A stretch of DNA of 64,000 bases from JACKHO01 sp041398745 (GCA_041398745.1 JAWKUB010000002.1:868001-932000); one strand, 5' to 3'. Positions 18,824 to 28,012 are shown, counted from the stretch's first letter. Made by a program: numbers and translations. The notes: generated from the letters alone by a model not told the origin.

Positions 18824-20554
18824 TTAAGGACTTTCATCAGCCACGTGAGATTCACTGTGGGCCTGTGCATGTGGCACGTAAATGACCACATGCGAATAGG
18901 CAATTCGGTCAACAGGTGTCATCGCAGCCAAACGGTCAAACTGACGATTTGCCGAATTCAGCTTGTACAGACTGACAATATGCCATCCCGGTCCTGGATG
19001 GGCGGGATCTGCAAGAGTTGGTGGAAGTCTGAATTCGTCGGGATCAAACAACTCCCACGTGGTCAGCGTGACCGGCCGCGCTTCAGGATGATCCTCGATC
19101 CACCGCTCAACGAACTTGACATCCTGTCCCCAGTCGACATTCGCATCTGTCAGAATTCGGTGCCCATTTGCCGAGCCTCCGCTCACTGCGTTAAAGAAGC
19201 TCATTCCATGAGGGTAAGCCCACAGGCTTTCTGAAACGAACAACACGCAGCAAACTATTCCAACCCAGTGGAAACGAGTCTTCTGCAGCGCACACCAGGC
19301 CCACGCAGCAAACAGATAAATCATGGGAAGGGCCGGTGTCATGTAACGAAAGTATGTATGCAGGCGCGTTTGAGAGCTGGCAATCACGAAGAATACCAGT
19401 GTTGGGATAAGCAGCACGGCAAACTGATTCAGTTCACGGGCACTGCCGGGCCACTGAAAAATTAGAAAAGCGACCCCAAATCCCAGAAGAATCAGCAATC
19501 CACTGGGCAACTTGACGGCCAATGTAATGAGGTAGAACGACCAGTGGCCGCGCTCGCGCCATTGACCAAATAGATAGCACTGGCGTCCCACTTCGAAGTC
19601 GACCTTCTGTCGATCGATTCCCTGAATGAAATCCACCGGCAGTGGACTGGGCATATCGCGTAGAAATTCCCAGCGAAGCTGTGCCGGACCATCTGATGAA
19701 GCATGATGTGTTTCTCCGGTCAGCATTGCGCTGTAGAACGACAGCGTTCCAAGACGCGTTCCCACGCCACGAAACCCATATCCGGTGCACAGTACGTTCC
19801 ATGCAATCAGGAGGAGGACGACAAACTGAGCCAGTTTTAGCCGACGCTGTTGCTTATTAGTCCAGAGCCACCATCCCGACAGTAAGGGCCACAGTGCCAG
19901 TAATATGATCCACTGAGTCTTTACCAGCAGCAGAAATCCGAATGCTCCACCACAAGACAGAACGCGGAGCCATGTTCCCGATTCCAGCCATTTGTAAAAC
20001 AGGTAAGAGGCCAGCAGGAAACAGGAAGCACTGGGGATGTCGGGCGTAATGAGACTTGCATATCCAATGACGTTCGGCGAAGTGCACCAGAAGAGCAGAG
20101 CGACAAACCCACCTTCAGCCCCGACGACTTCATCGGCCCACTTCCAGCAGACAAGGGCACCAATGACAGTGAATGGCAAACAACTCCAGCGGGCCAGCGT
20201 CATCAGCCACCAGAAACGTCGGCCATTCAACCTGACAAACTGATGCCCCAGTAGCCACTCCTGCCGTTCGCGCTGGCTCACTTCCAGGACCGACCAGTCT
20301 TCTTCAAGGTCGACCACGAGGAGGGGCAAAGCCGCAACAGCTTTAACGGCAGGCGGATTCACGTTGTACACATTCGTACGGCCAAACCGCCAAACAGCCA
20401 GCCCGGCCGGTAAGTGACCAATTTCATCTACGACCGGCGTGTGGACGTAGGCCGACCACGCAACTGCAAAGACATGCAGCACGAGCACAAACCAGCCCAA
20501 CAGCATGAGTCTGGACCAATTCGTGAGAGGCGCATTTGATTTGGCCGTCGACAC
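18824..20554 (-). CDS. Multi-pass membrane glycosyltransferase (GT39/ArnT-PMT-like)
   Basis: A ~576-residue polytopic inner-membrane protein with about ten hydrophobic helices. The first periplasmic loop carries TPVVDEIGHLPAGLAVWRFG followed by NVNPPAVKAVAALPLL. An Asp-Glu in this loop and the NPPAVK segment are typical of lipid-linked-sugar-dependent glycosyltransferases of the PMT/ArnT group. A large C-terminal soluble part contains ILTDANVDWGQDVKFVERW, often seen in planctomycete and other bacterial family members. The frame extends to TTG 20584 without a ribosome binding site. GTG 20554, with an AAGG-type site just upstream, is used here; ATG 20506 would still precede the first helix. Donor and acceptor are unknown. 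Confidence 0.78.
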   Translation of the reverse strand: MSTAKSNAPLTNWSRLMLLGWFVLVLHVFAVAWSAYVHTPVVDEIGHLPAGLAVWRFGRTNVYNVNPPAVKAVAALPLLVVDLEEDWSVLEVSQRERQEWLLGHQFVRLNGRRFWWLMTLARWSCLPFTVIGALVCWKWADEVVGAEGGFVALLFWCTSPNVIGYASLITPDIPSASCFLLASYLFYKWLESGTWLRVLSCGGAFGFLLLVKTQWIILLALWPLLSGWWLWTNKQQRRLKLAQFVVLLLIAWNVLCTGYGFRGVGTRLGTLSFYSAMLTGETHHASSDGPAQLRWEFLRDMPSPLPVDFIQGIDRQKVDFEVGRQCYLFGQWRERGHWSFYLITLAVKLPSGLLILLGFGVAFLIFQWPGSARELNQFAVLLIPTLVFFVIASSQTRLHTYFRYMTPALPMIYLFAAWAWCALQKTRFHWVGIVCCVLFVSESLWAYPHGMSFFNAVSGGSANGHRILTDANVDWGQDVKFVERWIEDHPEARPVTLTTWELFDPDEFRLPPTLADPAHPGPGWHIVSLYKLNSANRQFDRLAAMTPVDRIAYSHVVIYVPHAQAHSESHVADESP

Positions 20555-20594
20555 TCCGCCTTCTGCCCCGCTTTTATTCGACAACGTACACCGA

Positions 20595-20624
20595 GGGATG
20601 AGGCGACGCTGCGCTACTCATCCC
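20595..20624 (-). terminator. Candidate terminator or attenuator hairpin
   Basis: GGGATGAG (20595-20602) and CTCATCCC (20617-20624) make a perfect 8-bp stem with a 14-base loop. It lies in the 125 bases between the EF-hand gene stop and the glycosyltransferase start on the minus strand. No T run follows on the transcribed strand, so intrinsic termination is uncertain. Confidence 0.3.
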
Positions 20625-20679
20625 CCGATGCGAAAATCTACTCAGAGAAAAGACATTCGTCCAAGTTGGGTGACGCAAC

Positions 20680-21777
20680 CTATTCGTTGGTTTCTTTCGC
20701 AGTTGCGTCATCCCCGGTTGGAGCTTCGTCGGCTGATGGTCGTTGTGGACGACCGGAACCTTCAGGTGAATCACCAGGAGGACCACCCGGCCCTCCGCCA
20801 CCTCGACCGAATCCGGGCGGACGCATTTCCTCGCGAGTCACTGCGCCGTCCTTGTCGGCATCGAGAGTCAGCAATGCCGCTGAAGCATTCCCTAGTTCCT
20901 CAGCGGACAAGTTCCCATCCTCATCCTTGTCGATTAAAACAACAATGCGGTTGGGGAACTGTCGGCGTGGTTGTTCGCCTTCGGCGCCGTCAGGGCTGCC
21001 TCCGGCGTCTGCTGGCGGTGCTGTTTCTCCAGTTTCACCGCGCAGTTCTGCTGCTGAGAGTGCTCCATCGCTATCCAGGTCCAGTTTGGCAAGCGCGGTC
21101 GCCGCCGCCTCAATTTCTTCTGCTGTGAAGTTGCCATCGCCGTCTGCGTCGATTGCTTCGCGCACAATATTCGGGGGACGCTGACCTCCGCCGCCAGGAC
21201 CGAATCCACCACCGCCGCCACCAGGAGGACCGAAACCGCCCCCTCCACCGCCGGACATTCCCCCAGAGTGATCGGAAGCCGGTGCTCCGCCGTCGCTCGA
21301 CTCCATGTCCTCGGGCGAAATCCCATCTGCCACCAGGGATTCTTCTTCTGGTGCTGCTGCCGTTACAAATCCGAGCAGGACTGCCTCCGGCTTTCCGTCG
21401 TCTGCAACCCGTAGCGAAATCTTGTACTGTCCCGACTTGAAAATACTGAACCAGGAGTAGCGGTACTCAGTGACATTGCTTTCCCCTTCCGCGGCGACTT
21501 TCTCCATTGAAGGAAACAAGGCCACAGCACTTTGTGCCTCGGCAAATGGCACTTCTCGAGTGTCGTCTTGAGATAGCTCGGTTAATGCAGCATATGTGCT
21601 GTCATACCCTCGCTTGGCCAGGAACTCGACGAGAACAATTCCCAAGAGCAAGCAAATTCCGCCCCACACGAGAACCCGCTCGATGGGGTTCCGGGGCTTG
21701 GCCTCACTGCTTTTAGGCTGAGAGTCGCCTGGACGACTCGGTTCGGGCGCATTGGCCGACTGGGGGGCATCACTCAT
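20680..21777 (-). CDS. Membrane-anchored EF-hand protein
   Basis: A 365-residue protein with a cytoplasmic Pro/Ser-rich N-terminus and one transmembrane helix (about 35-53). A small globular part (60-145, including YRYSWFSIFKSGQYKISLRV) is followed by a long glycine-rich linker (170-200). Four EF loops sit in two pairs: 210-221 (DADGDGNFTAEE), 233-244 (DLDSDGALSAAE), 283-294 (DKDEDGNLSAEE) and 306-317 (DADKDGAVTREE). It ends in another Gly/Pro stretch and an acidic tail. ATG 21777 has a GAGG about 7-10 bases upstream; the frame extends to 21873 with no protein-like sequence. It is divergent from the GspF operon. Calcium binding outside the cell is predicted; a structural link to the secretion genes is only suggested by position. 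Confidence 0.75.
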   Translation of the reverse strand: MSDAPQSANAPEPSRPGDSQPKSSEAKPRNPIERVLVWGGICLLLGIVLVEFLAKRGYDSTYAALTELSQDDTREVPFAEAQSAVALFPSMEKVAAEGESNVTEYRYSWFSIFKSGQYKISLRVADDGKPEAVLLGFVTAAAPEEESLVADGISPEDMESSDGGAPASDHSGGMSGGGGGGFGPPGGGGGGFGPGGGGQRPPNIVREAIDADGDGNFTAEEIEAAATALAKLDLDSDGALSAAELRGETGETAPPADAGGSPDGAEGEQPRRQFPNRIVVLIDKDEDGNLSAEELGNASAALLTLDADKDGAVTREEMRPPGFGRGGGGPGGPPGDSPEGSGRPQRPSADEAPTGDDATAKETNE

Positions 21778-22051
21778 TGGGAACCTCATTCGACATGAAA
21801 GAATGACATGGAAAAGCCGGGCGGAATCGCCCGGAGATTCATCCAGCATGGGACGGCGGCAGGATTTTGGCAAGCGTTAAGGTCGTTTATCCGCGGGAAT
21901 CGGATTTCGCGAAGATTTCTCAAACGGACCAGCTTGTCGGCTGCGTATGAAACTCGAAGGAAGGATCGCGGTCCGCCGTACGGTTGCGTTCGGACATCGT
22001 GTGACTTACACCGGGCAAACAGATCCACTGATAATTCGCGAAATTCACCAA

Positions 22052-23104
22052 ATGTCCGGCAATCCCTCCGCAATGCAGCCTCTGAATGCCTCTGAGGTTG
22101 TTGCATTGTGTCAGGAATTGCGAGACGTCATTCGAGCCGGTGTGCCGCTGCATTCCGGGATTGCTTCGGCTGGCGTGTTCTCACCGCGGGTGGCAACGGC
22201 TCTCGAACAGCTGGCGACCCGAGTAGAACAAGGTGCCGACCTGGCCGATGCAATTGAGGAACAGTCACTTTTGATTCCGCCGGTCTTACGCGGAATTGTG
22301 GTCGCCGGATTGCGTTCGGGCCGAATTGACGAACTGTTGGATGACTTGAGTTCGACAACGCTGGAACTTAATCGACTCCGCGGCCTGTTGTTGCGCGGAC
22401 TGATTTATCCATTGTTCGTGGTTCTACTCTCCGCCGTATTAGCGAATACCGTGCTCCCCGTTTTGCTCAATTGGCTGGAAGCGGCGTTTGAATCGATCCC
22501 CGATGCAGGTTGGGCTCACTTTGTGCTCCAGAATGCCTGGCTGCTGAGAAACCTTGGCTGGATTGTGCTCGGAGGAGTACTTGGCCTGTGGATACTCGGC
22601 GGCATTACTTCACGCTTGCGTGGAGAGCAACTAACCGGCTGGAGCGTGTTTGCAATTATTCCGCCGCTGCAGCGCGTTGTCGAAGACAGTCGATTGGCTC
22701 GCGTGGTCAATCTTCTGTCCTTGCTGGTGAAGTACGAGGTCCCTTTGCCCGAGGCGCTTCAGTTGGCATCGGCGACGACGGACGATAACAGACTCGCGCG
22801 GGAGCTCGCAGAGCTTGCCAGCCATATCGCGAGCGGAGGAGACATTTCCGATCAAAAGTGCAAACGAATTCCTCGATTTCTCCAATGGATGTTCTCCGTC
22901 GGTCACCGCGATTCTCGATTGCCCGAAACATTGGCAGAGGCCGCCAGCTATTATCGCCAGCGAGCGGCGTATAGTGCGGAATTGGTAGCCCGTATTGCTC
23001 CAGGTGCCGTACTGGTAGTCCTTGGAGGAGGATTCACGCTGCTGTATGCCCTGATTATTTACGGGCCGCTGACCGACCTCTGGACGAAACTGGGGGCGGC
23101 GTAG
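22052..23104 (+). CDS. GspF/PilC-like inner membrane protein, copy 1
   Basis: First gene of the pseudopilin operon. The 350-residue protein has two GspF-type repeats. Repeat 1 contains ELRDVIRAGVPL, QGADLADAI, VVAGLRSGRIDELLDDL and then a hydrophobic pair. Repeat 2 contains SRLARVVNLLSLLVKYEVPLPEALQLA, where GspF proteins have the LxxLLxxGxPLxxAL pattern. Three transmembrane segments match the family layout. GspF forms the inner-membrane platform that couples the GspE ATPase to pseudopilin assembly. ATG 22052 is chosen; the frame opens at 21947 but the first 35 codons look non-coding, and no clear ribosome site distinguishes 22052 from 22073. Its stop is followed by the next start after one base. 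Confidence 0.8.
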   Translation: MSGNPSAMQPLNASEVVALCQELRDVIRAGVPLHSGIASAGVFSPRVATALEQLATRVEQGADLADAIEEQSLLIPPVLRGIVVAGLRSGRIDELLDDLSSTTLELNRLRGLLLRGLIYPLFVVLLSAVLANTVLPVLLNWLEAAFESIPDAGWAHFVLQNAWLLRNLGWIVLGGVLGLWILGGITSRLRGEQLTGWSVFAIIPPLQRVVEDSRLARVVNLLSLLVKYEVPLPEALQLASATTDDNRLARELAELASHIASGGDISDQKCKRIPRFLQWMFSVGHRDSRLPETLAEAASYYRQRAAYSAELVARIAPGAVLVVLGGGFTLLYALIIYGPLTDLWTKLGAA

Positions 23105-23105
23105 C

Positions 23106-24158
23106 ATGTCGCAATCGAATTCATTTCCAGTCGATGACGGCGCTGCCGGGGTCTACTCCCAAAGTGAGGCCAGTCGCCTCATGTTGGGTGGGCTTCCGTT
23201 GGAGGCCGGTCTGCGTGCCTGTGCAGAAGAAACAACCTGGAGCCGCGATCGTCGGGCGCTGAGGCGAATGGCAGATCGTTTGGCGAGTGGCATGCCCCTC
23301 GAAGATGTGCTCGCAGACAATCGGACATATCCCATTCATTTGCGGGAGGTCATGCTGGCCGGAGTCGAAACCGGCCAACTTGTCCAAGTGTTGTCAGGGT
23401 ATCTTTCGGTGAACCGCGTACAACAGCGGCAGGAGCGGCGGCTTGCTGTGTCCCTCGCGTATCCATTCGCGATTACTCTGTTCATGCTTGCTGTCGCAAG
23501 CATTGTCCCCGCAATCCTTGGTCCTCAACTGAAGCAAATGTTTCAGTCATTCGGCGTTGAGTTGCCCTGGTCAACGGGGCTGCTCATCGGGATTTCGGAT
23601 GTCATGATCTTTTTCTGGCCGATTGTCATCCTGGTCGCTTTAGGTGTCGTTGGTTTGCCCTTACTACATCTTATTCTGCCAGAACGTGGATGGCGACAAC
23701 GTGTTTTGTACGGCTTTCCAGTATTTGGGACGGCATCGCGCCTGGTCGCATGCAGTGAGTTCTGCATCATGCTGGGGCTTTTGGTCAGAGCGCGCATTCC
23801 GCTGGACCGTTGCCTCGACATCCTGGCACGCACGGCTGCGAATCATGCTGTGCGAGATGATTGTGCACGCTTGCAAGTACACGTTGCTCGAGGCGACAGC
23901 ATTGACTCTGCCATGTTCGTGACGCGGGTGATTCCCGCTGAAGTTCTGCAACTGTTGTCGCATTCAGGAAATCCTGAGGCGCTCGCTGATCAACTGAAAC
24001 TGACGGGCCAATCGTATGCGGCCCAGTCGGAAATCAAGCTGAGGCAGGGACTGGTTCTCATGGAACCGTTCTTCCTCATCTTCTTTGCTGCAGGATTCGC
24101 ATTCCTGATGTTTGCCATATTTCACCCTATCATGAAAATCCTCAACGACCTTTCCTGA
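23106..24158 (+). CDS. GspF/PilC-like inner membrane protein, copy 2
   Basis: A second 350-residue GspF-type protein, starting one base after the first ends, so translation is probably coupled. Repeat 1 shows GLPLEAGLRACAEE, RMADRLASGMPLEDVL and MLAGVETGQLVQVLSGYL. Repeat 2 shows SEFCIMLGLLVRARIPLDRCLDILA and LSHSGNPEALADQL. Three hydrophobic segments are visible, at the end of repeat 1, in the middle and at the C-terminus (LMEPFFLIFFAAGFAFLMFAI). Sequence similarity to copy 1 is low by eye, indicating old divergence rather than a recent duplication. It probably forms a mixed platform with the neighbours. Confidence 0.82.
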   Translation: MSQSNSFPVDDGAAGVYSQSEASRLMLGGLPLEAGLRACAEETTWSRDRRALRRMADRLASGMPLEDVLADNRTYPIHLREVMLAGVETGQLVQVLSGYLSVNRVQQRQERRLAVSLAYPFAITLFMLAVASIVPAILGPQLKQMFQSFGVELPWSTGLLIGISDVMIFFWPIVILVALGVVGLPLLHLILPERGWRQRVLYGFPVFGTASRLVACSEFCIMLGLLVRARIPLDRCLDILARTAANHAVRDDCARLQVHVARGDSIDSAMFVTRVIPAEVLQLLSHSGNPEALADQLKLTGQSYAAQSEIKLRQGLVLMEPFFLIFFAAGFAFLMFAIFHPIMKILNDLS

Positions 24159-24181
24159 AAGATTCATTCCTCAGCCACTCA

Positions 24182-25744
24182 ATGAGCAGTCTGGAACTCA
24201 TTATTGGATTCTTGGGCGTTCCCACTCTCGGGGCGTTTCTGCTGGTGTTTCTGCGCCGTTCGGAAAGTGCGATGGACCGGCCGGCGCGGGAACACTCACG
24301 TTATGTAGTGGGTATTCTGGGTTGGATTGCATTGGGCCATGTTGGCGTGTTTGTTTTGACTGGGCTCTTGAGCGTGCTCGACTTTCCGTTTGATTCGGGA
24401 TGGCCCTACGTGGCGATGCTGGCTCGCTTATTGACAATGACAATCCTGGTATTCGCTGGCCGGACGGCAATTCGATTCTTCAACTTTCGAGAAGGCACAG
24501 CGGACGATCCTCTCCCGACTCGAATGCGCCGCGAACAGGATGACCTCTCAAATCAACTCTTCACTACCAGTCTGGTTCTGGTTTCTCTCCCTTTGTTCAT
24601 CCCGGCGCTGATTGTTCTGTTGCCGCTGTCTGTTTTCCTGCTCCTGGAAGACATGGTGTTTGGAATTAACCAGCAGGTGCGCGAGAACCGTTTGTTGTGG
24701 ACCTTGGCGCTGGCCGTAAAACATGGCCGTAACTTATCGGGGGACATCAGTGGACATGCCATGTCATTGGCGGCTGATCGAAAGAAGCGACTCTGGACAT
24801 GGTTTATGCCTCAGAGTCGCTATGAATTGCGGCTCGAACGGATGAGCAGCGACCTGTCCTCCGGCATGCCTCTCACTAACTCCCTGATGAATAATCCTGG
24901 CCTCCTCTCCAGCGAGCATGTCGCAGTAATTGCTATCGCAGAAAAGGCGGGAAATCTTTCGACCGTATTACCCCAACACGCGGGTCGACACAGTCAACGG
25001 CTCGATGCACAGCTTTCCAGTGAGTCGACGTATAGCATTGTGCTGTACTGCTGGTGTGTCATGATGCTGTCACTGGTGCTTTCGTCGTTCCTGATGATCT
25101 TTATTGTGCCCCAGTACAAGGACATCTTCGAAGGATTCGGCTGTCAATTGCCGGCCATTACCGAGAGGCTCATCGACTTTGGTGATGTACTTTACCACTA
25201 TTGGGCCATTCTGCTTCCGTTGCTTGCTCTGCCGACAGTTTTTCTTTTCCTGCTGCAACGGTTCGCCAGTGGTAACCACCGTAATTTGCGCTGGCTGCTG
25301 AAATGGATTCCGCGACTGGAAACACCACACCTGCTGACTCAGTTGTCCTATAGTGTCGAAAACGGAACGGAAATCGGTCCGCAGATTCAGGCCATTATTG
25401 ATATCGAACGTGTCCCGGCCTTGCGTCGCCGACTGGAGCGATTGCGAGATTTGGCGGATTCCGGCGTACCGGTTCATGAAGCAATGCGCCAGGAAGGGTT
25501 CATTAACGAGCGTGAATGCGAGTCGCTCGAATCCAGTTGTCAGCTGGGACATATGCCCTGGGTACTCCAGGCCATTGGAAGACGCATTTTCACCGGGCGT
25601 GGCGATGTGTTTCGCTGGGCGATGGCGGTCGGAGAGCCTGTGCTCATGTCGATGGTCGGGCTGCTGGTTGGACTATTTTGCGTTTCGATGTATTCCCCCA
25701 TTTCCTCACTTCTTCTGGAGATTTCCGGCTATGTATCTCCGTAA
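24182..25744 (+). CDS. GspF/PilC-like inner membrane protein, copy 3 with extra N-terminal membrane helices
   Basis: A 520-residue protein. Residues 1 to ~160 add about four membrane helices not found in ordinary GspF. Two GspF-type repeats follow: the first contains RMSSDLSSGMPLTNSLMNN and IAIAEKAGNLSTVLPQ, the second TQLSYSVENGTEIGPQIQAI, LADSGVPVHEAMRQEGF and SSCQLGHMPWVLQAI. The spacing of hydrophobic segments between and after the repeats fits the family. It begins 23 bases after copy 2, and its last 14 bases overlap the start of the first pilin-like gene. The extra helices have no counterpart I recognise. Confidence 0.8.
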   Translation: MSSLELIIGFLGVPTLGAFLLVFLRRSESAMDRPAREHSRYVVGILGWIALGHVGVFVLTGLLSVLDFPFDSGWPYVAMLARLLTMTILVFAGRTAIRFFNFREGTADDPLPTRMRREQDDLSNQLFTTSLVLVSLPLFIPALIVLLPLSVFLLLEDMVFGINQQVRENRLLWTLALAVKHGRNLSGDISGHAMSLAADRKKRLWTWFMPQSRYELRLERMSSDLSSGMPLTNSLMNNPGLLSSEHVAVIAIAEKAGNLSTVLPQHAGRHSQRLDAQLSSESTYSIVLYCWCVMMLSLVLSSFLMIFIVPQYKDIFEGFGCQLPAITERLIDFGDVLYHYWAILLPLLALPTVFLFLLQRFASGNHRNLRWLLKWIPRLETPHLLTQLSYSVENGTEIGPQIQAIIDIERVPALRRRLERLRDLADSGVPVHEAMRQEGFINERECESLESSCQLGHMPWVLQAIGRRIFTGRGDVFRWAMAVGEPVLMSMVGLLVGLFCVSMYSPISSLLLEISGYVSP

Positions 25745-26123
25745 GACGACATCTCCTCCGCGGCGAGGAGCCAGCATTATCGAGGCCGTTATTGCCACCA
25801 TTCTCATGGGAAGCCTGTTCGCCGTGCTGTTGCCTACAATGGCTCGTTTGCATTATGTCAGCCAAGAAGTTTCAGTAAAGGAACGCGCCGTCGAAGAGTT
25901 GCGAAACGTTGTTGAACGAAATCTGCATGGCGTGCCCCTCACGCCGCAACAGGTAGAGCGAATCGAGAAAAGTTTTCCCGAGGGGAAGCTGGAAGTAATT
26001 GAGCAGCCAGCCAACGGTGTCACTCGCGTTGAACTGCTTCTTAGCTGGGATGCCGGGGAACAGCGTCCGCGAGCTTCGGCGCGTTTGAGTTATTGGACGC
26101 CGCAGTCGGAGGATGTCCAATGA
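25731..26123 (+). CDS. Type IV prepilin-like protein (pseudopilin 1)
   Basis: A 130-residue prepilin. A short basic leader (MYLRKTTSPPRRG) precedes the cleavage site G-ASIIEA, with glutamate at mature position 5, and then a ~20-residue hydrophobic helix (VIATILMGSLFAVLLP). The soluble part is small and includes VERIEKSFPEGKLEV, similar in size to minor pseudopilins such as GspI. The start overlaps the preceding GspF gene by 14 bases and the stop overlaps the next start as ATGA, so it is translationally coupled on both sides. The longer open frame from 25353 is out-of-frame reading of the GspF gene. Confidence 0.8.
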   Translation: MYLRKTTSPPRRGASIIEAVIATILMGSLFAVLLPTMARLHYVSQEVSVKERAVEELRNVVERNLHGVPLTPQQVERIEKSFPEGKLEVIEQPANGVTRVELLLSWDAGEQRPRASARLSYWTPQSEDVQ

Positions 26124-26650
26124 CCAGAAAGCTCGCAAAACAATTACTCGACCGACGAGGCTTCACACTCGTTGAACTGCTGATTGCCATTACGTTGCTG
26201 ACGACCATGGCGGTCTTCGGGTTTCATGTCATTTCCATGATGCTCAATATACAGCGCGCGAACATGGAGTCGGCTACGGCGTCACTCTCGTTGAGTCGAC
26301 TCTCAGAAAGATTTCGAAACGACATTCACAGTGCTCATGAAATTCGTTTCAAGCAGCCGGTCTCAGAAACTGTTGAGCGATATCAGGTCATAGAAATCGA
26401 CTGGGGCGGGAATACGGTTGTTTATCAGACCGTCGAAGACGGAGTGGAGCGGATTGTCCCGAGCAGCAATTCCAATCGACCCACACAGCGCGACATTTTC
26501 AGGCTCCCCAACATCAATGCCGAATTCGTCGAGGAAGAATCGGTCGTCAGTTTGCTGCTGTACGCCGAGGTCAGAGGAGCTGAGACTTCGCGTACGTCGG
26601 AGCCAGAGCATCGTATCGAGGCTGCGGTTCTTCATGGAGGTGCGCAATGA
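26120..26650 (+). CDS. Type IV prepilin-like protein (pseudopilin 2, GspJ-like)
   Basis: A 176-residue prepilin with the canonical cleavage motif RRG-FTLVELLIA and a following hydrophobic helix. The soluble domain begins with SATASLSLSRLSERFRNDIHSA and has alternating strands such as QVIEIDWGGNTVVYQTVEDG, resembling GspJ/PilW-type minor pilins. A GGAGG lies 8 bases before ATG 26120, which overlaps the stop of the previous gene (ATGA). Size and domain order fit a minor pseudopilin of the tip complex. The next gene starts within the last four bases. Confidence 0.82.
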   Translation: MTRKLAKQLLDRRGFTLVELLIAITLLTTMAVFGFHVISMMLNIQRANMESATASLSLSRLSERFRNDIHSAHEIRFKQPVSETVERYQVIEIDWGGNTVVYQTVEDGVERIVPSSNSNRPTQRDIFRLPNINAEFVEEESVVSLLLYAEVRGAETSRTSEPEHRIEAAVLHGGAQ

Positions 26651-27039
26651 GAGTCATTCATCGCGAACGTATGCATCGTCGCCGGGGACACACACTGCTG
26701 ATTGCCGTAACTGTACTGTCGATTTGTAGCATCATTGTCGTGTTGTTGACGCGGACGACCTTGCAACGCTATTCGTTTGCCGATCGGCTGTTGCTCAAAG
26801 CCCAGGCCGATTGCATTGCCGAGTCGGCAATTGTCCGAGCCGAGCATGAACTTCTGAAAGATCCAGCATATATCGGCGAAACGTGGACTATTGAAAGCTT
26901 GCCGGACAACGCAGGCACGGCCTCGGCCAACATTGTTGTTGGCGACGAGACCATTCACGTAGTTGCCACCCTTTCCAGCGACGCCTCTGCGGTCGACACC
27001 ATTCGTGTCGAACGTCAACGTTCCAGAACACCTCAGTGA
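26647..27039 (+). CDS. Pilin-like minor component (GspK/PilX-like)
   Basis: A 130-residue protein with a basic leader (HRRRG) and hydrophobic helix (HTLLIAVTVLSICSIIVVLLTR). The glutamate at position 5 is absent, as in GspK and PilX-type minor pseudopilins that cap the filament. The soluble part includes LKAQADCIAESAIVRAEHELL, similar to the start of PilX/GspK proteins, but it is too short for full GspK. GGAGG is 6 bases upstream of ATG 26647, which overlaps the previous stop as ATGA. The call is by position and motif only. Confidence 0.7.
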   Translation: MRVIHRERMHRRRGHTLLIAVTVLSICSIIVVLLTRTTLQRYSFADRLLLKAQADCIAESAIVRAEHELLKDPAYIGETWTIESLPDNAGTASANIVVGDETIHVVATLSSDASAVDTIRVERQRSRTPQ

Positions 27040-27062
27040 CTTCGTTTCACGGAGAACACCAA

Positions 27063-27935
27063 ATGCCTCATACCAAGTCTCAATCGAAGCGCGGTTTCAC
27101 AGCCATCGAACTCATGGTTGTCATGGCCATTATCGCCACGCTCATTGCATTGCTGTTACCTGCGGTGCAGCAGGCCCGTGAGGCCGCGAGACGCACTTCG
27201 TGCAGTAACAACCTGCTGCAAATTGGCGTGGCGATGCATAGTTACCACAACTTTCATCAAACGTTTCCCCCCGGGTCCTGCGATACGCAAGGACCCGTAC
27301 GTGATGACGGCAAGGGCTACAAAATGAGTTGGGTCGCACAAATTCTGCCATTTCTGGACGAAACCAACGCCTATGGCCGCATTGATTTCACACGCGGTTC
27401 GTCTGACCAGCAGGACAAGGACCTCCTGAACTACCAGCCGACAGTTTTCAGCTGTCCTTCCTCTGGTGGATCCAGTTCTTACGCGGGGTGTTACAACGAC
27501 GTTGAGGCACCACTCGATGTAAACAACAACGGCATGTTGTTTTTGAACAGCCGCATTCGTCTGCGGGATGTCGCTGACGGACAGCGCCACACGCTGTTGC
27601 TGGGTGAGTCGGGAGCTACGGCCGGATGGATTTATGGAACTGGATCGACACTTCGGAACATGGATGGATTCAGCGATCCCACCAGCGCAAACTTTCAGAC
27701 AAGTGGCCGGAATTACTACGAAGCCCCACCAGAGCGAAAGCCTGCCGAAGAGGACGAGGGAGCCGAGCGAGTCGACCCTGACCTGTTTGTCGGTGGCTTC
27801 GGTAGTGCCCACGGTTCGGGTGGTAACTTCTGCTTTGTCGACGGCACCGTACGCTACGTGAGTTCCTACGTTGACCAGAGTGTTCTCTACCGCATTGCCA
27901 ACCGACACGACGGCCAACTTGTCGGCAAATTCTAG
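27063..27935 (+). CDS. DUF1559 family prepilin (planctomycete-type)
   Basis: A 290-residue member of the large DUF1559 family found mainly in planctomycetes. The leader ends KRG-FTAIELMVVMAI, followed by LLPAVQQAREAARRTSCSN, where the AREAARR motif and the adjacent cysteine are family marks. MHSYHNFHQTFPPGS comes next, and the C-terminus carries GSAHGSGGNFCFVDGTVRYV, the H-x-G motif of the family. Cysteines at SCSN, CPSS and CYN suggest disulfides outside the cell. The start is ATG 27063 with GGAG upstream; the longer frame begins with GTG 27036 that overlaps the previous stop. It closes the pilin operon and is probably an abundant major subunit or related exported protein. Confidence 0.93.
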   Translation: MPHTKSQSKRGFTAIELMVVMAIIATLIALLLPAVQQAREAARRTSCSNNLLQIGVAMHSYHNFHQTFPPGSCDTQGPVRDDGKGYKMSWVAQILPFLDETNAYGRIDFTRGSSDQQDKDLLNYQPTVFSCPSSGGSSSYAGCYNDVEAPLDVNNNGMLFLNSRIRLRDVADGQRHTLLLGESGATAGWIYGTGSTLRNMDGFSDPTSANFQTSGRNYYEAPPERKPAEEDEGAERVDPDLFVGGFGSAHGSGGNFCFVDGTVRYVSSYVDQSVLYRIANRHDGQLVGKF

Positions 27936-28012
27936 AGAATTCTGTATCGGGCCAATGCTGAGGCTCCATTATGGTGTGTGGCACGGGGATAGGACACTGA
28001 AAGGATGACGGC

